Assembly (NCBI GenBank): GCA_012799545.1
Contig: JAAZLA010000020.1
Span: 1-14,428 of the forward strand
Direction: 5' to 3'
DNA: 14,428 nt
DNA from: Treponema sp.
Lineage (GTDB): Bacteria > Spirochaetota > Spirochaetia > Treponematales > Treponemataceae
Each line of letters begins with the position of its first letter. Positions within the stretch are counted from its first letter, which is position 1. Positions 1 through 7,608 of this stretch are shown piece by piece. Both the position numbers and the translations under genes were made by a program. The notes beneath the pieces are model-generated. The model was not told the origin of the DNA, did not search any database, and worked only from the letters and a program-made list of their open reading frames with translations.

Positions 1-294
1 CGTAAATCTTTTGTAGAAGAAAATAAAGACTTGGTAGAAAAGGTTTTAAAAGAAGTTGCGGCTGCAATAGACTATACCAATAAAAATCCCGAGAAAGCAG
101 GACAGCTTGTTGAAAAATATTCCTTGGGCTTAAAAGCGCCGATTGTAACAAAGTCTATTCCCACTTCTGCTTTTGCATATAGCAGTGCAGTTGATGCAAA
201 AAAAGACATAGAAGATTTACTCTCTGTTTTTTTAGACTTTGCACCTGAATCAATCGGTGGGAAACTACCTGACGACAGTTTTTATTTTAATTAA
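1..294 (+). CDS. ABC transporter substrate-binding protein, C-terminal fragment (NitT/TauT-type)
   Basis: The open frame enters from the left edge and ends at TAA 292-294, so only about the last 97 residues are seen and the start is missing. An internal TTG at position 31 is not needed as a start, because the frame stays open upstream of it. The visible part is soluble and helix-rich, with stretches such as AAAIDYTNKNPEKAGQLVEK, as in the C-terminal lobe of NMT1/THI5/SsuA-like periplasmic binding proteins. It would capture a small substrate in the periplasm and pass it to the permease that follows. The assignment rests mainly on context: a NitT/TauT-family permease starts 26 bp downstream and an ATPase follows that. 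The substrate cannot be read from this fragment; a sulfonate, nitrate-like anion or thiamine precursor are all known for the family. Confidence 0.75.
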   Translation, partial: RKSFVEENKDLVEKVLKEVAAAIDYTNKNPEKAGQLVEKYSLGLKAPIVTKSIPTSAFAYSSAVDAKKDIEDLLSVFLDFAPESIGGKLPDDSFYFN

Positions 295-320
295 GTAAAT
301 AAAAATATGAGTTGAAGCGA

Positions 321-1073
321 ATGAAAAAAATACTTTTTGTCTTTTTTGTACCAACGGCGATACTCTTATGCGTTTGGTATCTCGCTTCAATTCATATTGC
401 TTCGAGTCTTATTTTACCATCACCTCTTTTCGTTTTTACGCGATTTCTTTTACTTATAAAAGAAAACTTGTTTTGGGAACATGTGTTTTATACTATCCTG
501 CGAACAATCCTTTCTTTTCTATATTCGCTTGTGATTTCAATTATTCTTGGTATCGCAATCGGTTTTAGTAAAAGTTTTTCTCTCCTACTTAAAATGCCTC
601 TTTCAGTTATCAAGGCAACTCCTGTCGTCTCCTTTATTTTACTCGCGCTGTTTTGGTTTACAACGTCTCAAGTGCCCATCTTTGTTTCTGTGCTTATGAC
701 CCTGCCCATAATTACATCTTCCGTTGCTCTCGGCATTGCAAATATTGATATAAAACTAAGGCAAATGGCCCGAGTTTATGGCCTTACAAAAAAGCAAAAA
801 ATCCTACATATCTATCTGCCTTCTGTCTTTCCTTCCTTTGCTTCCGGTGCCCTATCAGCCTTCGGTTTAAGCTGGAAGGTTGTTGTTGCAGCAGAAGTGA
901 TAAGCTTGCCAAAGCGTGCTATAGGTACAAGTTTGCAAACTGCAAAGGTGCATATAGAAACAGCTGACGTCTTTGCTATTAGCCTTTTAATTATCGCTTT
1001 GAGTTTTGTTTTAGAGTTGTTGTTATCTGCCCTTTTCAAAAACTGTATGAAGTGGAGAGAAAAAGATGCCTAG
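321..1073 (+). CDS. ABC transporter permease, NitT/TauT (SsuC/TauC) family
   Basis: A 250-residue inner-membrane protein of about six hydrophobic segments, the usual size for the SsuC/TauC/ThiX group. The first segment is at about residues 4-22, followed by the periplasmic stretch containing LPSP, which is common near the start of these permeases. The cytoplasmic EAA-type coupling loop is visible around residues 149-165 (MARVYGLTKKQKILHIYLP), followed by the typical GLSWKVVVAAEVI segment at 182-194. ATG 321 is preferred as start. An upstream in-frame TTG at 312 would add three residues but has no better ribosome binding site; neither start has a strong one. The gene sits 26 bp after the binding protein and overlaps the ATPase gene by 8 bp, so the three genes form one operon for a single importer. 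The substrate is not determinable from sequence alone. Confidence 0.88.
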   Translation: MKKILFVFFVPTAILLCVWYLASIHIASSLILPSPLFVFTRFLLLIKENLFWEHVFYTILRTILSFLYSLVISIILGIAIGFSKSFSLLLKMPLSVIKATPVVSFILLALFWFTTSQVPIFVSVLMTLPIITSSVALGIANIDIKLRQMARVYGLTKKQKILHIYLPSVFPSFASGALSAFGLSWKVVVAAEVISLPKRAIGTSLQTAKVHIETADVFAISLLIIALSFVLELLLSALFKNCMKWREKDA

Positions 1074-1833
1074 TTCAAATAACACACAAGAGAAGGCGCT
1101 TAGCCTCAAAATAGAGAAACTCTCCCTCACTCGAAATGAGAAGCTGCTGTTTAGAGATTTTTCACATGTTTTTGACGCCTCTTTGATTCATGCAATTCTC
1201 GGACCCTCTGGTTGCGGAAAAACAAGTTTACTTCATGCAATAGCTGGATTGCTTCCGATCGACGGTGGAAAAATATCCAAAATTACCGCGCTTAGTTATT
1301 TATTTCAAGAACCGCGTTTGCTTCCTTGGCTGAGCTTAGAAAAAAACTTATCCCTTGTTATTGAAAAACTATACACCGATAAAAATCTTGCAAAAGAAAA
1401 AGTAGCTTCCATGCTTGAAAAAGTGCATCTCATCGACTACGCAAAACGTTTCCCCTCAGAAATATCTGGAGGAGAGCGACAGCGACTTGCCCTCGCTCGT
1501 GCCTTTCTTTTTCCATCACCACTCTTGCTTATGGACGAAGCCTTCCAGTCTCAAGATATTGTGCTAAAATTGCAACTCATGGATCTACTACAGAGCTTAC
1601 ACGAAGAAGATAGGCGAACGATTATCCTTGTCAGTCATGATATTCGAGAAGCTTTAAGTCTTGCTGATACTATTATGGTTTTAAAAGGTAGCCCTATAAA
1701 AAAAGAATTACTTCATAGCATGACGCAAGAAAAATCTCAAAAACAAAGCGCTTCTAAAACCTATGTCAATTTTCCTCAAGATTTACAAGAGCGAGAAAAT
1801 GATATACTCAGAGTGTTTAGCCATATTGATTAA
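1066..1833 (+). CDS. ABC transporter ATP-binding protein, NitT/TauT (SsuB/TauB) family
   Basis: A 255-residue nucleotide-binding subunit that powers the importer formed with the preceding permease and binding protein. Visible motifs: Walker A GPSGCGKT (46-53), Q-loop glutamine Q81 in LFQEPRLLPW (the family-typical form), signature ISGGE (133-137), Walker B LLLMDE (153-158) and switch histidine H191 in VSHD. The D-loop region reads DEAFQSQD instead of the usual DEPFGALD; the final aspartate (D164) is kept, so the protein is probably still active. About 60 residues follow the switch region. ATG 1066 overlaps the permease stop by 8 bp and has a good ribosome binding site, GGAGAG at 1054-1059, which fixes the start. 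The stop TAA 1831-1833 lies inside the convergent desulfurase gene, and there is no terminator between the two. Confidence 0.92.
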   Translation: MPSSNNTQEKALSLKIEKLSLTRNEKLLFRDFSHVFDASLIHAILGPSGCGKTSLLHAIAGLLPIDGGKISKITALSYLFQEPRLLPWLSLEKNLSLVIEKLYTDKNLAKEKVASMLEKVHLIDYAKRFPSEISGGERQRLALARAFLFPSPLLLMDEAFQSQDIVLKLQLMDLLQSLHEEDRRTIILVSHDIREALSLADTIMVLKGSPIKKELLHSMTQEKSQKQSASKTYVNFPQDLQERENDILRVFSHID

Positions 1834-2983
1834 CGGTGTTCTTGAGCAGCACTAACAGGTTTTCAATATCTTCCCTCGTATGGCTTGGGCAAAAGGAAAA
1901 GCGAACCGCATTTTGTATCTGCTCTTTTGGAAGCTTCATTGCTTCTAAAACTGGTCGAGAAAGTTTTTTCGAGGAGCAGGCTGAACCGCTGGAAATACAA
2001 ACACCATGCTCGCTGAGTGCCCGAATAAGCACTTGTGCTGGAATATTTTGAAATGCGGCTTGGACAATCCACGGAGAAAATGACTCACCTTCTTTTCCCG
2101 TTCGTGTTTCCGGTATAATTGTAGCAGTCTTTAGATTTCTTACTTCCTCTATAAAAAATGCGGTGAGTGTTTTTTGTTTTTCATAGCGCTCAAAAGCCTG
2201 CGTTTTTTTCCTTATCGTATATTTTTCCAAGCAATCAGCAAAGGCATAGATACCAAAAAGATTTTCAGTTCCGCTTCGTAGACCTTTTTCTTGATTTCCG
2301 CCTCTTAGAAAACTTTCCATTTGGTTTTTTGTATACAAGGCGCCGACGCCTCTTGGTCCACCTATTTTATGCGCAGATAATGCTGCAGAATCGATAGCGG
2401 TCTGTTTTAGAGAAAAAGGAATTTTACCTATAGCTTGCACCGCATCAACGTGAAAGCGCGGTTTTCGCTTCCCCTCATATACCTCCTGTAAAAGAGCTCC
2501 TATTTTTTCAATCGGTTGTATTGCACCCGTTTCATTATTTACCGCCATAACAGAAACAAGGGCTGTATCTGCCGAGAGTTTTTCTCTCAAACTCCTGAGA
2601 TTGATACTACCCTCAGTATTGACGGGGATAGTCTGTACAGACCAGCCAGAGCTTTCAAGCATTTTTACCTGTTCGCGTACCGCTGGATGTTCGATCGCCG
2701 ATATGAGTATAGAACCCTTGCTTGGCCGAGTTAAAAGCGAGAGAATCGCAATCTGATTTGCCTCTGTTCCGCCAGATGTAAAAAAAAGCTGTTCTGCAGG
2801 TATTTCCAAGGATTTTGCCGCTTTTTCTCTACATGCTTCTAAGCATTGCTTTGCCTCAAGTCCTTTTTTGTGAAGACTTGAGGGATTTGCAAAAAAACAC
2901 AAGCTTTTTTCCAAAGCGTTTTTTATGATAGCTTCATCATATAAGGCAGTCGCTGCACAATCAAAATAGAGATTTTTTTTCAT
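1817..2983 (-). CDS. Cysteine desulfurase, NifS/IscS-type (class I)
   Basis: A 388-residue cytosolic PLP enzyme that removes sulfur from L-cysteine, giving alanine and an enzyme-bound persulfide for Fe-S cluster or tRNA/cofactor sulfuration. Visible residues: N-terminal YFDCAAT; the TSGGTEAN phosphate-binding loop (69-76); His99 for cofactor stacking; HVDAVQ (178-183) with Asp180 and Gln183; Schiff-base Lys206 in SAHKIGG; and catalytic Cys336 in SSGSACSS, the NifS/IscS type of active-site loop. The start is placed at ATG 2981-2983. A longer frame from 3031 adds 16 residues (mostly F/L) encoded by a T-rich hairpin region and is unlikely to be translated. No IscU/NifU scaffold, regulator or tRNA sulfurtransferase lies next to it, so its sulfur acceptor is unknown. 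It overlaps the convergent ABC ATPase by 17 bp. Whether NifS, IscS or another subgroup cannot be settled here. Confidence 0.93.
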   Translation of the reverse strand: MKKNLYFDCAATALYDEAIIKNALEKSLCFFANPSSLHKKGLEAKQCLEACREKAAKSLEIPAEQLFFTSGGTEANQIAILSLLTRPSKGSILISAIEHPAVREQVKMLESSGWSVQTIPVNTEGSINLRSLREKLSADTALVSVMAVNNETGAIQPIEKIGALLQEVYEGKRKPRFHVDAVQAIGKIPFSLKQTAIDSAALSAHKIGGPRGVGALYTKNQMESFLRGGNQEKGLRSGTENLFGIYAFADCLEKYTIRKKTQAFERYEKQKTLTAFFIEEVRNLKTATIIPETRTGKEGESFSPWIVQAAFQNIPAQVLIRALSEHGVCISSGSACSSKKLSRPVLEAMKLPKEQIQNAVRFSFCPSHTREDIENLLVLLKNTVNQYG

Positions 2984-3007
2984 TAGCTCAGTATAAAAGA
3001 AGAAAAG

Positions 3008-3043
3008 AAAAAGGACAATGCTATGGTCCATTGTCTTTTTTTT
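3008..3043. repeat. 13-bp hairpin with flanking T-run in the divergent intergenic region
   Basis: The arms 3008-3020 and 3029-3041 pair over 13 positions, with one G-T mismatch that would be a G-U wobble in RNA, around an 8-nt loop (3021-3028). The core is GACAATG/CATTGTC. On the plus strand it is followed by a run of eight T (3036-3043), which gives it the form of an intrinsic terminator. On the minus strand it is also followed by T-rich sequence and would sit in the leader of the cysteine desulfurase. No plus-strand gene ends here, so a normal 3'-end terminator role does not fit. It could stop antisense transcription, shape the desulfurase leader, or bind a protein. Confidence 0.6.
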
Positions 3044-3059
3044 GTTTTAGTCTTAGAAT
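3031..3059 (+). promoter_or_regulatory. Candidate sigma70 promoter for the pullulanase gene
   Basis: A -35-like TTGTCT (3031-3036, 4/6 match) and a -10-like TAGAAT (3054-3059, 5/6) are separated by 17 bp. The expected transcription start would fall at or within a base or two of ATG 3065, so the mRNA would be almost leaderless. This agrees with the lack of a Shine-Dalgarno sequence before that ATG. The -35 element lies in the right arm of the hairpin at 3008-3043. The match is moderate in an AT-rich region, so this is tentative. Confidence 0.4.
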
Positions 3060-3064
3060 AAGCT

Positions 3065-5128
3065 ATGAAAAAACAGAGACTTTGGAAGCTTTGCGAAAAA
3101 ACAATACCTTCCTTTTCAACACCCTTGGGTTGCTTTTATGACGAAGAAACGCATACCGCACATTTTTCTATTTGGGCACCGACAGCGACAAAGGTGCGCG
3201 TACTTCTTTTTGATGACGGAAAAACCGAGCACTTCTCTTATAATTTCCCTCTTATAATCGATAGAAAAACAGGAGTTTGGACACTGCGTTGCTCAGTGGA
3301 TGTTCCCCTCGACACTATGTTTTATGAGTATGAAATTACTACAGAAAAGGGAAGCCTCTCTTGCCTCGATCCCTATGCCTTATCAATGGCAGCCTTTACA
3401 AATGACAATACAAGCGGACGAGCTGCTATTATTAATCCAAATTCCCCTGCCTATCTCCCGAAAGGTGGGTGGAGTAAGGAAAATCCTTACGAAGAAAACC
3501 TTTCTGCCTTAGCTCCTTTTAATCATTACACCGATGCAATTATCTATGAGGTATCTGTTCGAGACTTTACTATAGCTCCTGACGCTCGCTTAGATAAGGC
3601 GAACCTACTTGGACATCCAGGTTCTTACAATGCCTTTGTTCAAAAACTGCCCTACCTAAAAAAAATGGGTATAACGCATATCCAGTTATTGCCTGTATTA
3701 AATTTTTATAACAACGATGAGACAAAGCTCGATTTTGAAAAATCAACAGCCCTGTACAATAATAATTATAACTGGGGCTATGATCCACACAATTATTTTA
3801 CACCAGAGGGTTGGTATGCTTCAGATCCTCACGATCCCTATTGTCGTATATCCGAGTTAAAAACGCTCATAAAGGAAGCACACTTACAAGGACTTCGGGT
3901 TATCCTCGATGTTGTCTACAACCACATGGCAAAAACAGATTTTTTGGATGACATTGTTCCGCATTATTATTTTCGATTATCAAAACAAGATGGTAGTTTT
4001 TTAAATAATTCTGCCTGCGGAAATGATATAGCAAGTGAACGGATAATGGCTCGAAAACTCATTCACGACTCCTTAGTATATCTTGTTAAGGAATACCACG
4101 TAGATGGATTTCGTTTTGACCTAATGGGACTTATGGACAGTCAAACAGTTTTAGATGCCTATGACGCCTGCGTTTTATACAATAAAGATATCTTGTTTAT
4201 TGGGGAAGGCTGGAAAATGTACAATGGTCCAAAGGGTACACAGGGTATGGACCAAAATTTTATGACAAAAACACAAAAAGTCTCTGTCTTTAACGATGAG
4301 TTTCGCGACCTTGCAAAAGGTGGTGGACCGAATGAAGATCTCAAAGGTTTTTTAACCGGCGGCTCCATTTTTACAAAGGACCTTTTTTACAATGTCTGTG
4401 CTCTTCCACAAGTTAATTTTAAAGTAAATAGTCCAGCACGTTCTGTACAATATTTTGAATGCCATGACGGTTTAACTTTACATGACGTTATAGCACACAA
4501 TATGAACTTTGATCTTTCGAATAGTATGCATCTTGATGAGCTTTACGCGCGGCTTCGCCTTGCTCATGTTTTATTGTTTACGAGTCAGGGAATACCATTT
4601 ATACAAGCAGGACAGGAAAATGCACGTACAAAGCCAAAAGATTCAATTGGGGATTTTGATAGTTCCGATATACATGGCAATTTTATTAAAAATTCATATA
4701 AAGCAAGTGATACTATAAACTCTTTTTCGTGGACCTTAGATGCACAAAGGGAAAAACTAAATGCCTTTGTTCGCTCACTTATTGCCTTGAGAAAAAAAAT
4801 GCCGCATTTTCGCCTGCATACTAAAGAACTCGTTGAGTCTTCAGTTCATTTTTTACAAACACAAAGCTCCGACCTTCTTTTGGTGTATACTATAAATCTT
4901 AAACACCAAGGTTTTGATGAAGTTTGTTATCTTATTTTTAATGCACGAAAAACCATTTCTAGTGTTGAATTGAATATTGATTTTTCTCAGGCAAAGGTTT
5001 ATGTTCATGGGGAGAGAGTAAGTATAGATGGCTTTTCTTTCGATAGCTCAGAATACGGAGGAAAAACAATCGATATTGCGCCTTTATCAGCCCTTGTTTT
5101 CTTTGTTCCAGAAAATATTACAAAGTAA
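3065..5128 (+). CDS. pulA: Type I pullulanase (GH13 alpha-1,6 debranching enzyme)
   Basis: A 687-residue enzyme hydrolysing alpha-1,6 branch points in pullulan, glycogen or branched maltodextrins. An N-terminal beta-sandwich of the CBM48/E-set type (about 18-95, with AHFSIWAPTATKVRVLLF) precedes the GH13 barrel. The type I pullulanase signature YNWGYDP is at 235-241. Catalytic regions are complete: DVVYNH (282-287), nucleophile Asp352 in GFRFDLMG, acid/base Glu381 in FIGEGW, and stabilising Asp468 in ECHDGLTL. Region IV reads CHDG rather than the SHDN common in pullulanases, which resembles isoamylase/GlgX enzymes. A C-terminal beta domain ends at 687. There is no signal peptide or lipobox, so it should act in the cytoplasm on stored glycogen or imported maltodextrin. 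The start lacks a clear ribosome binding site, and the next in-frame Met is at residue 85, within the N-terminal domain. An MFS transporter follows after 40 bp. Confidence 0.93.
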   Translation: MKKQRLWKLCEKTIPSFSTPLGCFYDEETHTAHFSIWAPTATKVRVLLFDDGKTEHFSYNFPLIIDRKTGVWTLRCSVDVPLDTMFYEYEITTEKGSLSCLDPYALSMAAFTNDNTSGRAAIINPNSPAYLPKGGWSKENPYEENLSALAPFNHYTDAIIYEVSVRDFTIAPDARLDKANLLGHPGSYNAFVQKLPYLKKMGITHIQLLPVLNFYNNDETKLDFEKSTALYNNNYNWGYDPHNYFTPEGWYASDPHDPYCRISELKTLIKEAHLQGLRVILDVVYNHMAKTDFLDDIVPHYYFRLSKQDGSFLNNSACGNDIASERIMARKLIHDSLVYLVKEYHVDGFRFDLMGLMDSQTVLDAYDACVLYNKDILFIGEGWKMYNGPKGTQGMDQNFMTKTQKVSVFNDEFRDLAKGGGPNEDLKGFLTGGSIFTKDLFYNVCALPQVNFKVNSPARSVQYFECHDGLTLHDVIAHNMNFDLSNSMHLDELYARLRLAHVLLFTSQGIPFIQAGQENARTKPKDSIGDFDSSDIHGNFIKNSYKASDTINSFSWTLDAQREKLNAFVRSLIALRKKMPHFRLHTKELVESSVHFLQTQSSDLLLVYTINLKHQGFDEVCYLIFNARKTISSVELNIDFSQAKVYVHGERVSIDGFSFDSSEYGGKTIDIAPLSALVFFVPENITK

Positions 5129-5146
5129 AATATAGATATTTATACT
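5118..5146 (+). promoter_or_regulatory. Weak candidate promoter for the MFS transporter
   Basis: A -10-like TATACT (5141-5146, 5/6) lies 22 bp before the MFS start codon and would give a short leader containing AAGG (5157-5160). The -35 candidate TTACAA (5118-5123) at 17 bp matches only 3/6 and lies inside the pullulanase 3' end. The MFS gene may instead be read through from the pullulanase; both are possible. Confidence 0.28.
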
Positions 5147-5168
5147 CTAGTAAATTAAGGAAAAACCT

Positions 5169-6332
5169 ATGAAAATGTCTGCACCTATATTTTTACTTTT
5201 TGCAATTTATGGTGTAATCAATGTCTATTTACCCCTTGTTTTGCGCTCCATGGGTTTTACCCCAAGCCATGTCGGTTATTTGCTTGCCCTTTTTGAAGTT
5301 GCTGGTCTTGTTTTTCCTTTTCTACTGAGTCCATTTATCTCTAAAAAAGGTTTACATGGACCCTTTTTATTTATTTCAGGTATTATTTTATCACTTTTGC
5401 CTTTTCCCCTTGTTAAAATAGGCGGTTTTACAATGACTGCTATACTGCTTGCTATGTATGCAACAGGCTATAAAGGTATTGTACCGGTTTCAGATTCTAT
5501 GACAAACCTCCTTCTCGGTGATGAGCATACAAAATATGGCAGAGTGCGCGTTATGGGTTCCATAGGCTTTGTGCTTATGAGCTTGTTTTTGCAATTTATT
5601 GTAAAGCCAGAACAGGCATCACAAAACACTATTATTTTCTGGATGTGTATACCCTCCCTTCTTTTTGCTCTTTCAATTCTTTTTATTCCAGGCTTAATAA
5701 AAAGACAGCCTCCTGATGCAGAAGTCCATGTAGAAACAGAATTCGAGGAAAAAAAATCCTTCTTTAACGCATTTAAAAACTTCCCCAAAGTTTTTTGGGT
5801 AGGTCTTTTTCTTATTTTTTGTGGCTATTTAGGAATGACCCCATCTCAACGTTTTTTTTCCATGTATGTTTATGAATATCTTGGTTTACAAGCTTCAGGT
5901 TTCTTATGGGCGCTTGCAGCTATTGCCGAAATACCCTTTATGTTTTTTGCAAATCGATTTTTACGTCGCTACGGTAGTATGAGACTCCTTGTTTTTGGCA
6001 CTTTTTTTGTCTTTGTGCGGATTATTACCTATATTCTCATACCAAACTTTACCGGTGCCCTTATTGCCCAGCTTTTCAACGCCTTTACCTATGGCTTGTA
6101 TCATCCAGCCGCAATTTTTTTTGTCGCAGAACACACGCCGAGGAAAAATCTTGTTGTTGGAATGACCTTATATTCTATCGTTGCAATAGGTGCGGGTAGC
6201 ATAATCGGCAACCTCATCGGCGGTCTTGTTATAGAATATTTCGGATACCCTGTTCTTTTTACTTCTTTTTCTTTGGTGCCACTCTTAGCAGTTATTATAT
6301 ATTTTATATTTTTTATGAAGGAATATCGATAA
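5169..6332 (+). CDS. MFS transporter, LacY/HcaT-like (PPP family)
   Basis: A 387-residue integral membrane protein with about 12 hydrophobic helices in two halves, joined by a charged cytoplasmic loop at about 177-197 (rich in Glu and Lys). This is normal size for the Major Facilitator Superfamily, using ion-coupled secondary transport. Motifs resemble the LacY/NHS/HcaT branch (MFS_1_like): KYGRVRVMGSIGFVL (122-136) after helix 4, and GFLWALAAIAEIPFMFFANR (244-263) in the second half, a segment I recall from HcaT-like permeases. The start ATG 5169 has AAGG 8 bp upstream. It follows the pullulanase by 40 bp on the same strand with no terminator between, which suggests but does not prove a sugar or oligosaccharide substrate. 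HcaT-like proteins carry aromatic acids or sugars in other bacteria, so the cargo is open. No terminator is evident after its stop. Confidence 0.85.
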   Translation: MKMSAPIFLLFAIYGVINVYLPLVLRSMGFTPSHVGYLLALFEVAGLVFPFLLSPFISKKGLHGPFLFISGIILSLLPFPLVKIGGFTMTAILLAMYATGYKGIVPVSDSMTNLLLGDEHTKYGRVRVMGSIGFVLMSLFLQFIVKPEQASQNTIIFWMCIPSLLFALSILFIPGLIKRQPPDAEVHVETEFEEKKSFFNAFKNFPKVFWVGLFLIFCGYLGMTPSQRFFSMYVYEYLGLQASGFLWALAAIAEIPFMFFANRFLRRYGSMRLLVFGTFFVFVRIITYILIPNFTGALIAQLFNAFTYGLYHPAAIFFVAEHTPRKNLVVGMTLYSIVAIGAGSIIGNLIGGLVIEYFGYPVLFTSFSLVPLLAVIIYFIFFMKEYR

Positions 6333-6415
6333 AGATAGCTTTTTTTGGTTTTTGCGTTTCCTTAGGACAATATCACTTTTGTTTAACTTTTTTATCTATA
6401 AATCTCTGGTTTAGT

Positions 6416-6444
6416 TTGACAGATTTGTTTTTTAGGTTTATAAT
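6416..6444 (+). promoter_or_regulatory. Exact-consensus sigma70 promoter of the sugar-type ABC ATPase
   Basis: TTGACA (6416-6421) and TATAAT (6439-6444) match the sigma70 consensus at all twelve positions, with the optimal 17-bp spacer. Transcription should begin near 6451, giving a leader of about 28 nt. A full AGGAGG (6464-6469) lies 9 nt before ATG 6479. This is the strongest promoter and ribosome-binding-site pair in the window and implies high, probably constitutive expression. The rest of the 146-bp gap (6333-6478) holds no gene, and I see no clear terminator for the upstream MFS gene. Confidence 0.9.
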
Positions 6445-6478
6445 TAAATGTATAATATAAGATAGGAGGTTTTGCTTT

Positions 6479-7591
6479 ATGGCTAAAGTAGAACTGAAGG
6501 GCATTGGAAAAGTATACGATAACGTTTTCCGTGCAGTTGACAATGCAAACATTGTTGTAGACGACCAAGAATTTGTCGTCTTTGTTGGACCATCCGGCTG
6601 TGGTAAATCTACTACGCTCCGAATGATAGCTGGTCTCGAAGATATCACTGAAGGTGAATTGTACATTGACGGTGAGTTAATGAACGATGTTCCACCAAAA
6701 GACAGAAACATTGCTATGGTTTTCCAAAACTATGCACTGTATCCACATATGACAGTATATGACAATATGGCTTTTGGTCTTAAAATTCGAAAAACAGATA
6801 AGGCTGAAATTGAAAGACGAGTAAACGAAGCAGCTCGAATTCTCGACATTGAAAAATTACTCGACCGAAAACCAAAGGCTCTTTCTGGTGGACAAAGACA
6901 ACGTGTTGCTGTAGGACGTGCTATTGTTCGTAACCCAAAGGTTTTCTTGTTTGACGAACCGCTTTCAAACCTTGATGCTAAACTTCGTGTACAAATGCGT
7001 GCTGAAATTTCTGATCTTCACCATAGACTTAAGGCTACAATGATCTACGTTACACACGACCAGATTGAAGCTATGACTATGTCAGACAAAATTGTTGTTA
7101 TGAAAGACGGAAAGATTCAACAAATTGGATCTCCTTTGTATCTCTATAACCATCCAATCAATAAATTTGTTGCAGGTTTTATCGGTTCTCCACCTATGAA
7201 CTTCCTTACTGTAAAGATTATTGAAAAGGGCGGAAAATTGATTGCTGATGAAGGCTCTTTTGAAATAATTCCAAACGAAGAGCAAGCAAAAACACTTAAA
7301 AACTACATTGGAAAAGAAGTATTTTTTGGATTCCGACCTGAGGATTTAACTTATGTTAAAACACCAGCCCCAGTGAATAATATGCAAATGAAAATTTCTG
7401 TTATTGAACCGCTTGGAGCAGAAACACATCTTCACCTCCAAACGAAGACACAACAGATTATCGCTGTTGTAGAACCTGATAACAAATATCAAATCGGGGA
7501 CACAGCAAACTTTACACCACTTCTCGAAAAAGGAAAGTTCTTTGATAAAGATACAGAACTAAACATCTGCGAAGTTGTAAAATCCGAATAA
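6479..7591 (+). CDS. ugpC: Carbohydrate ABC importer ATPase, MalK/UgpC/MsmX family
   Basis: A 370-residue cytoplasmic ATPase of the CUT1 sugar-importer class. Visible: Walker A GPSGCGKS (37-44), Q-loop Q83 in MVFQNYALYPH, signature LSGGQRQR (135-142), Walker B VFLFDEP (155-161), D-loop SNLD, and switch His193 in YVTHDQIEAMT. After about residue 235 comes the regulatory OB-fold/TOBE region typical of MalK, UgpC and MsmX (FIGSPPMNFL, then GFRPEDL), which gives the usual family length. No permease or sugar-binding gene is adjacent. It stands alone between its own consensus promoter and a strong terminator, as MsmX of Bacillus does, which serves several importers. A shared-ATPase role is therefore inferred. 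The symbol follows common annotation practice for this family and does not imply glycerol-3-phosphate as substrate. Confidence 0.93.
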   Translation: MAKVELKGIGKVYDNVFRAVDNANIVVDDQEFVVFVGPSGCGKSTTLRMIAGLEDITEGELYIDGELMNDVPPKDRNIAMVFQNYALYPHMTVYDNMAFGLKIRKTDKAEIERRVNEAARILDIEKLLDRKPKALSGGQRQRVAVGRAIVRNPKVFLFDEPLSNLDAKLRVQMRAEISDLHHRLKATMIYVTHDQIEAMTMSDKIVVMKDGKIQQIGSPLYLYNHPINKFVAGFIGSPPMNFLTVKIIEKGGKLIADEGSFEIIPNEEQAKTLKNYIGKEVFFGFRPEDLTYVKTPAPVNNMQMKISVIEPLGAETHLHLQTKTQQIIAVVEPDNKYQIGDTANFTPLLEKGKFFDKDTELNICEVVKSE

Positions 7592-7608
7592 ATAGTATTT
7601 GGAAATTG

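Noticed and set aside
31..294. TTG at 31 as the true start of a small 87-residue protein
   Set aside because: The frame is open upstream to the window edge and the sequence fits the C-terminus of a binding protein, so this is a truncated larger gene.
2984..3031. Sixteen-residue N-terminal extension of the cysteine desulfurase
   Set aside because: It is encoded by the hairpin and its T-rich flank, is mostly Phe/Leu, and the family's usual N-terminus (YFDxAAT near residue 6) fits the start at 2983.
6373..6711. 112-residue minus-strand open frame
   Set aside because: It is antisense to the strong promoter and the start of the sugar-type ATPase; no motif supports it.
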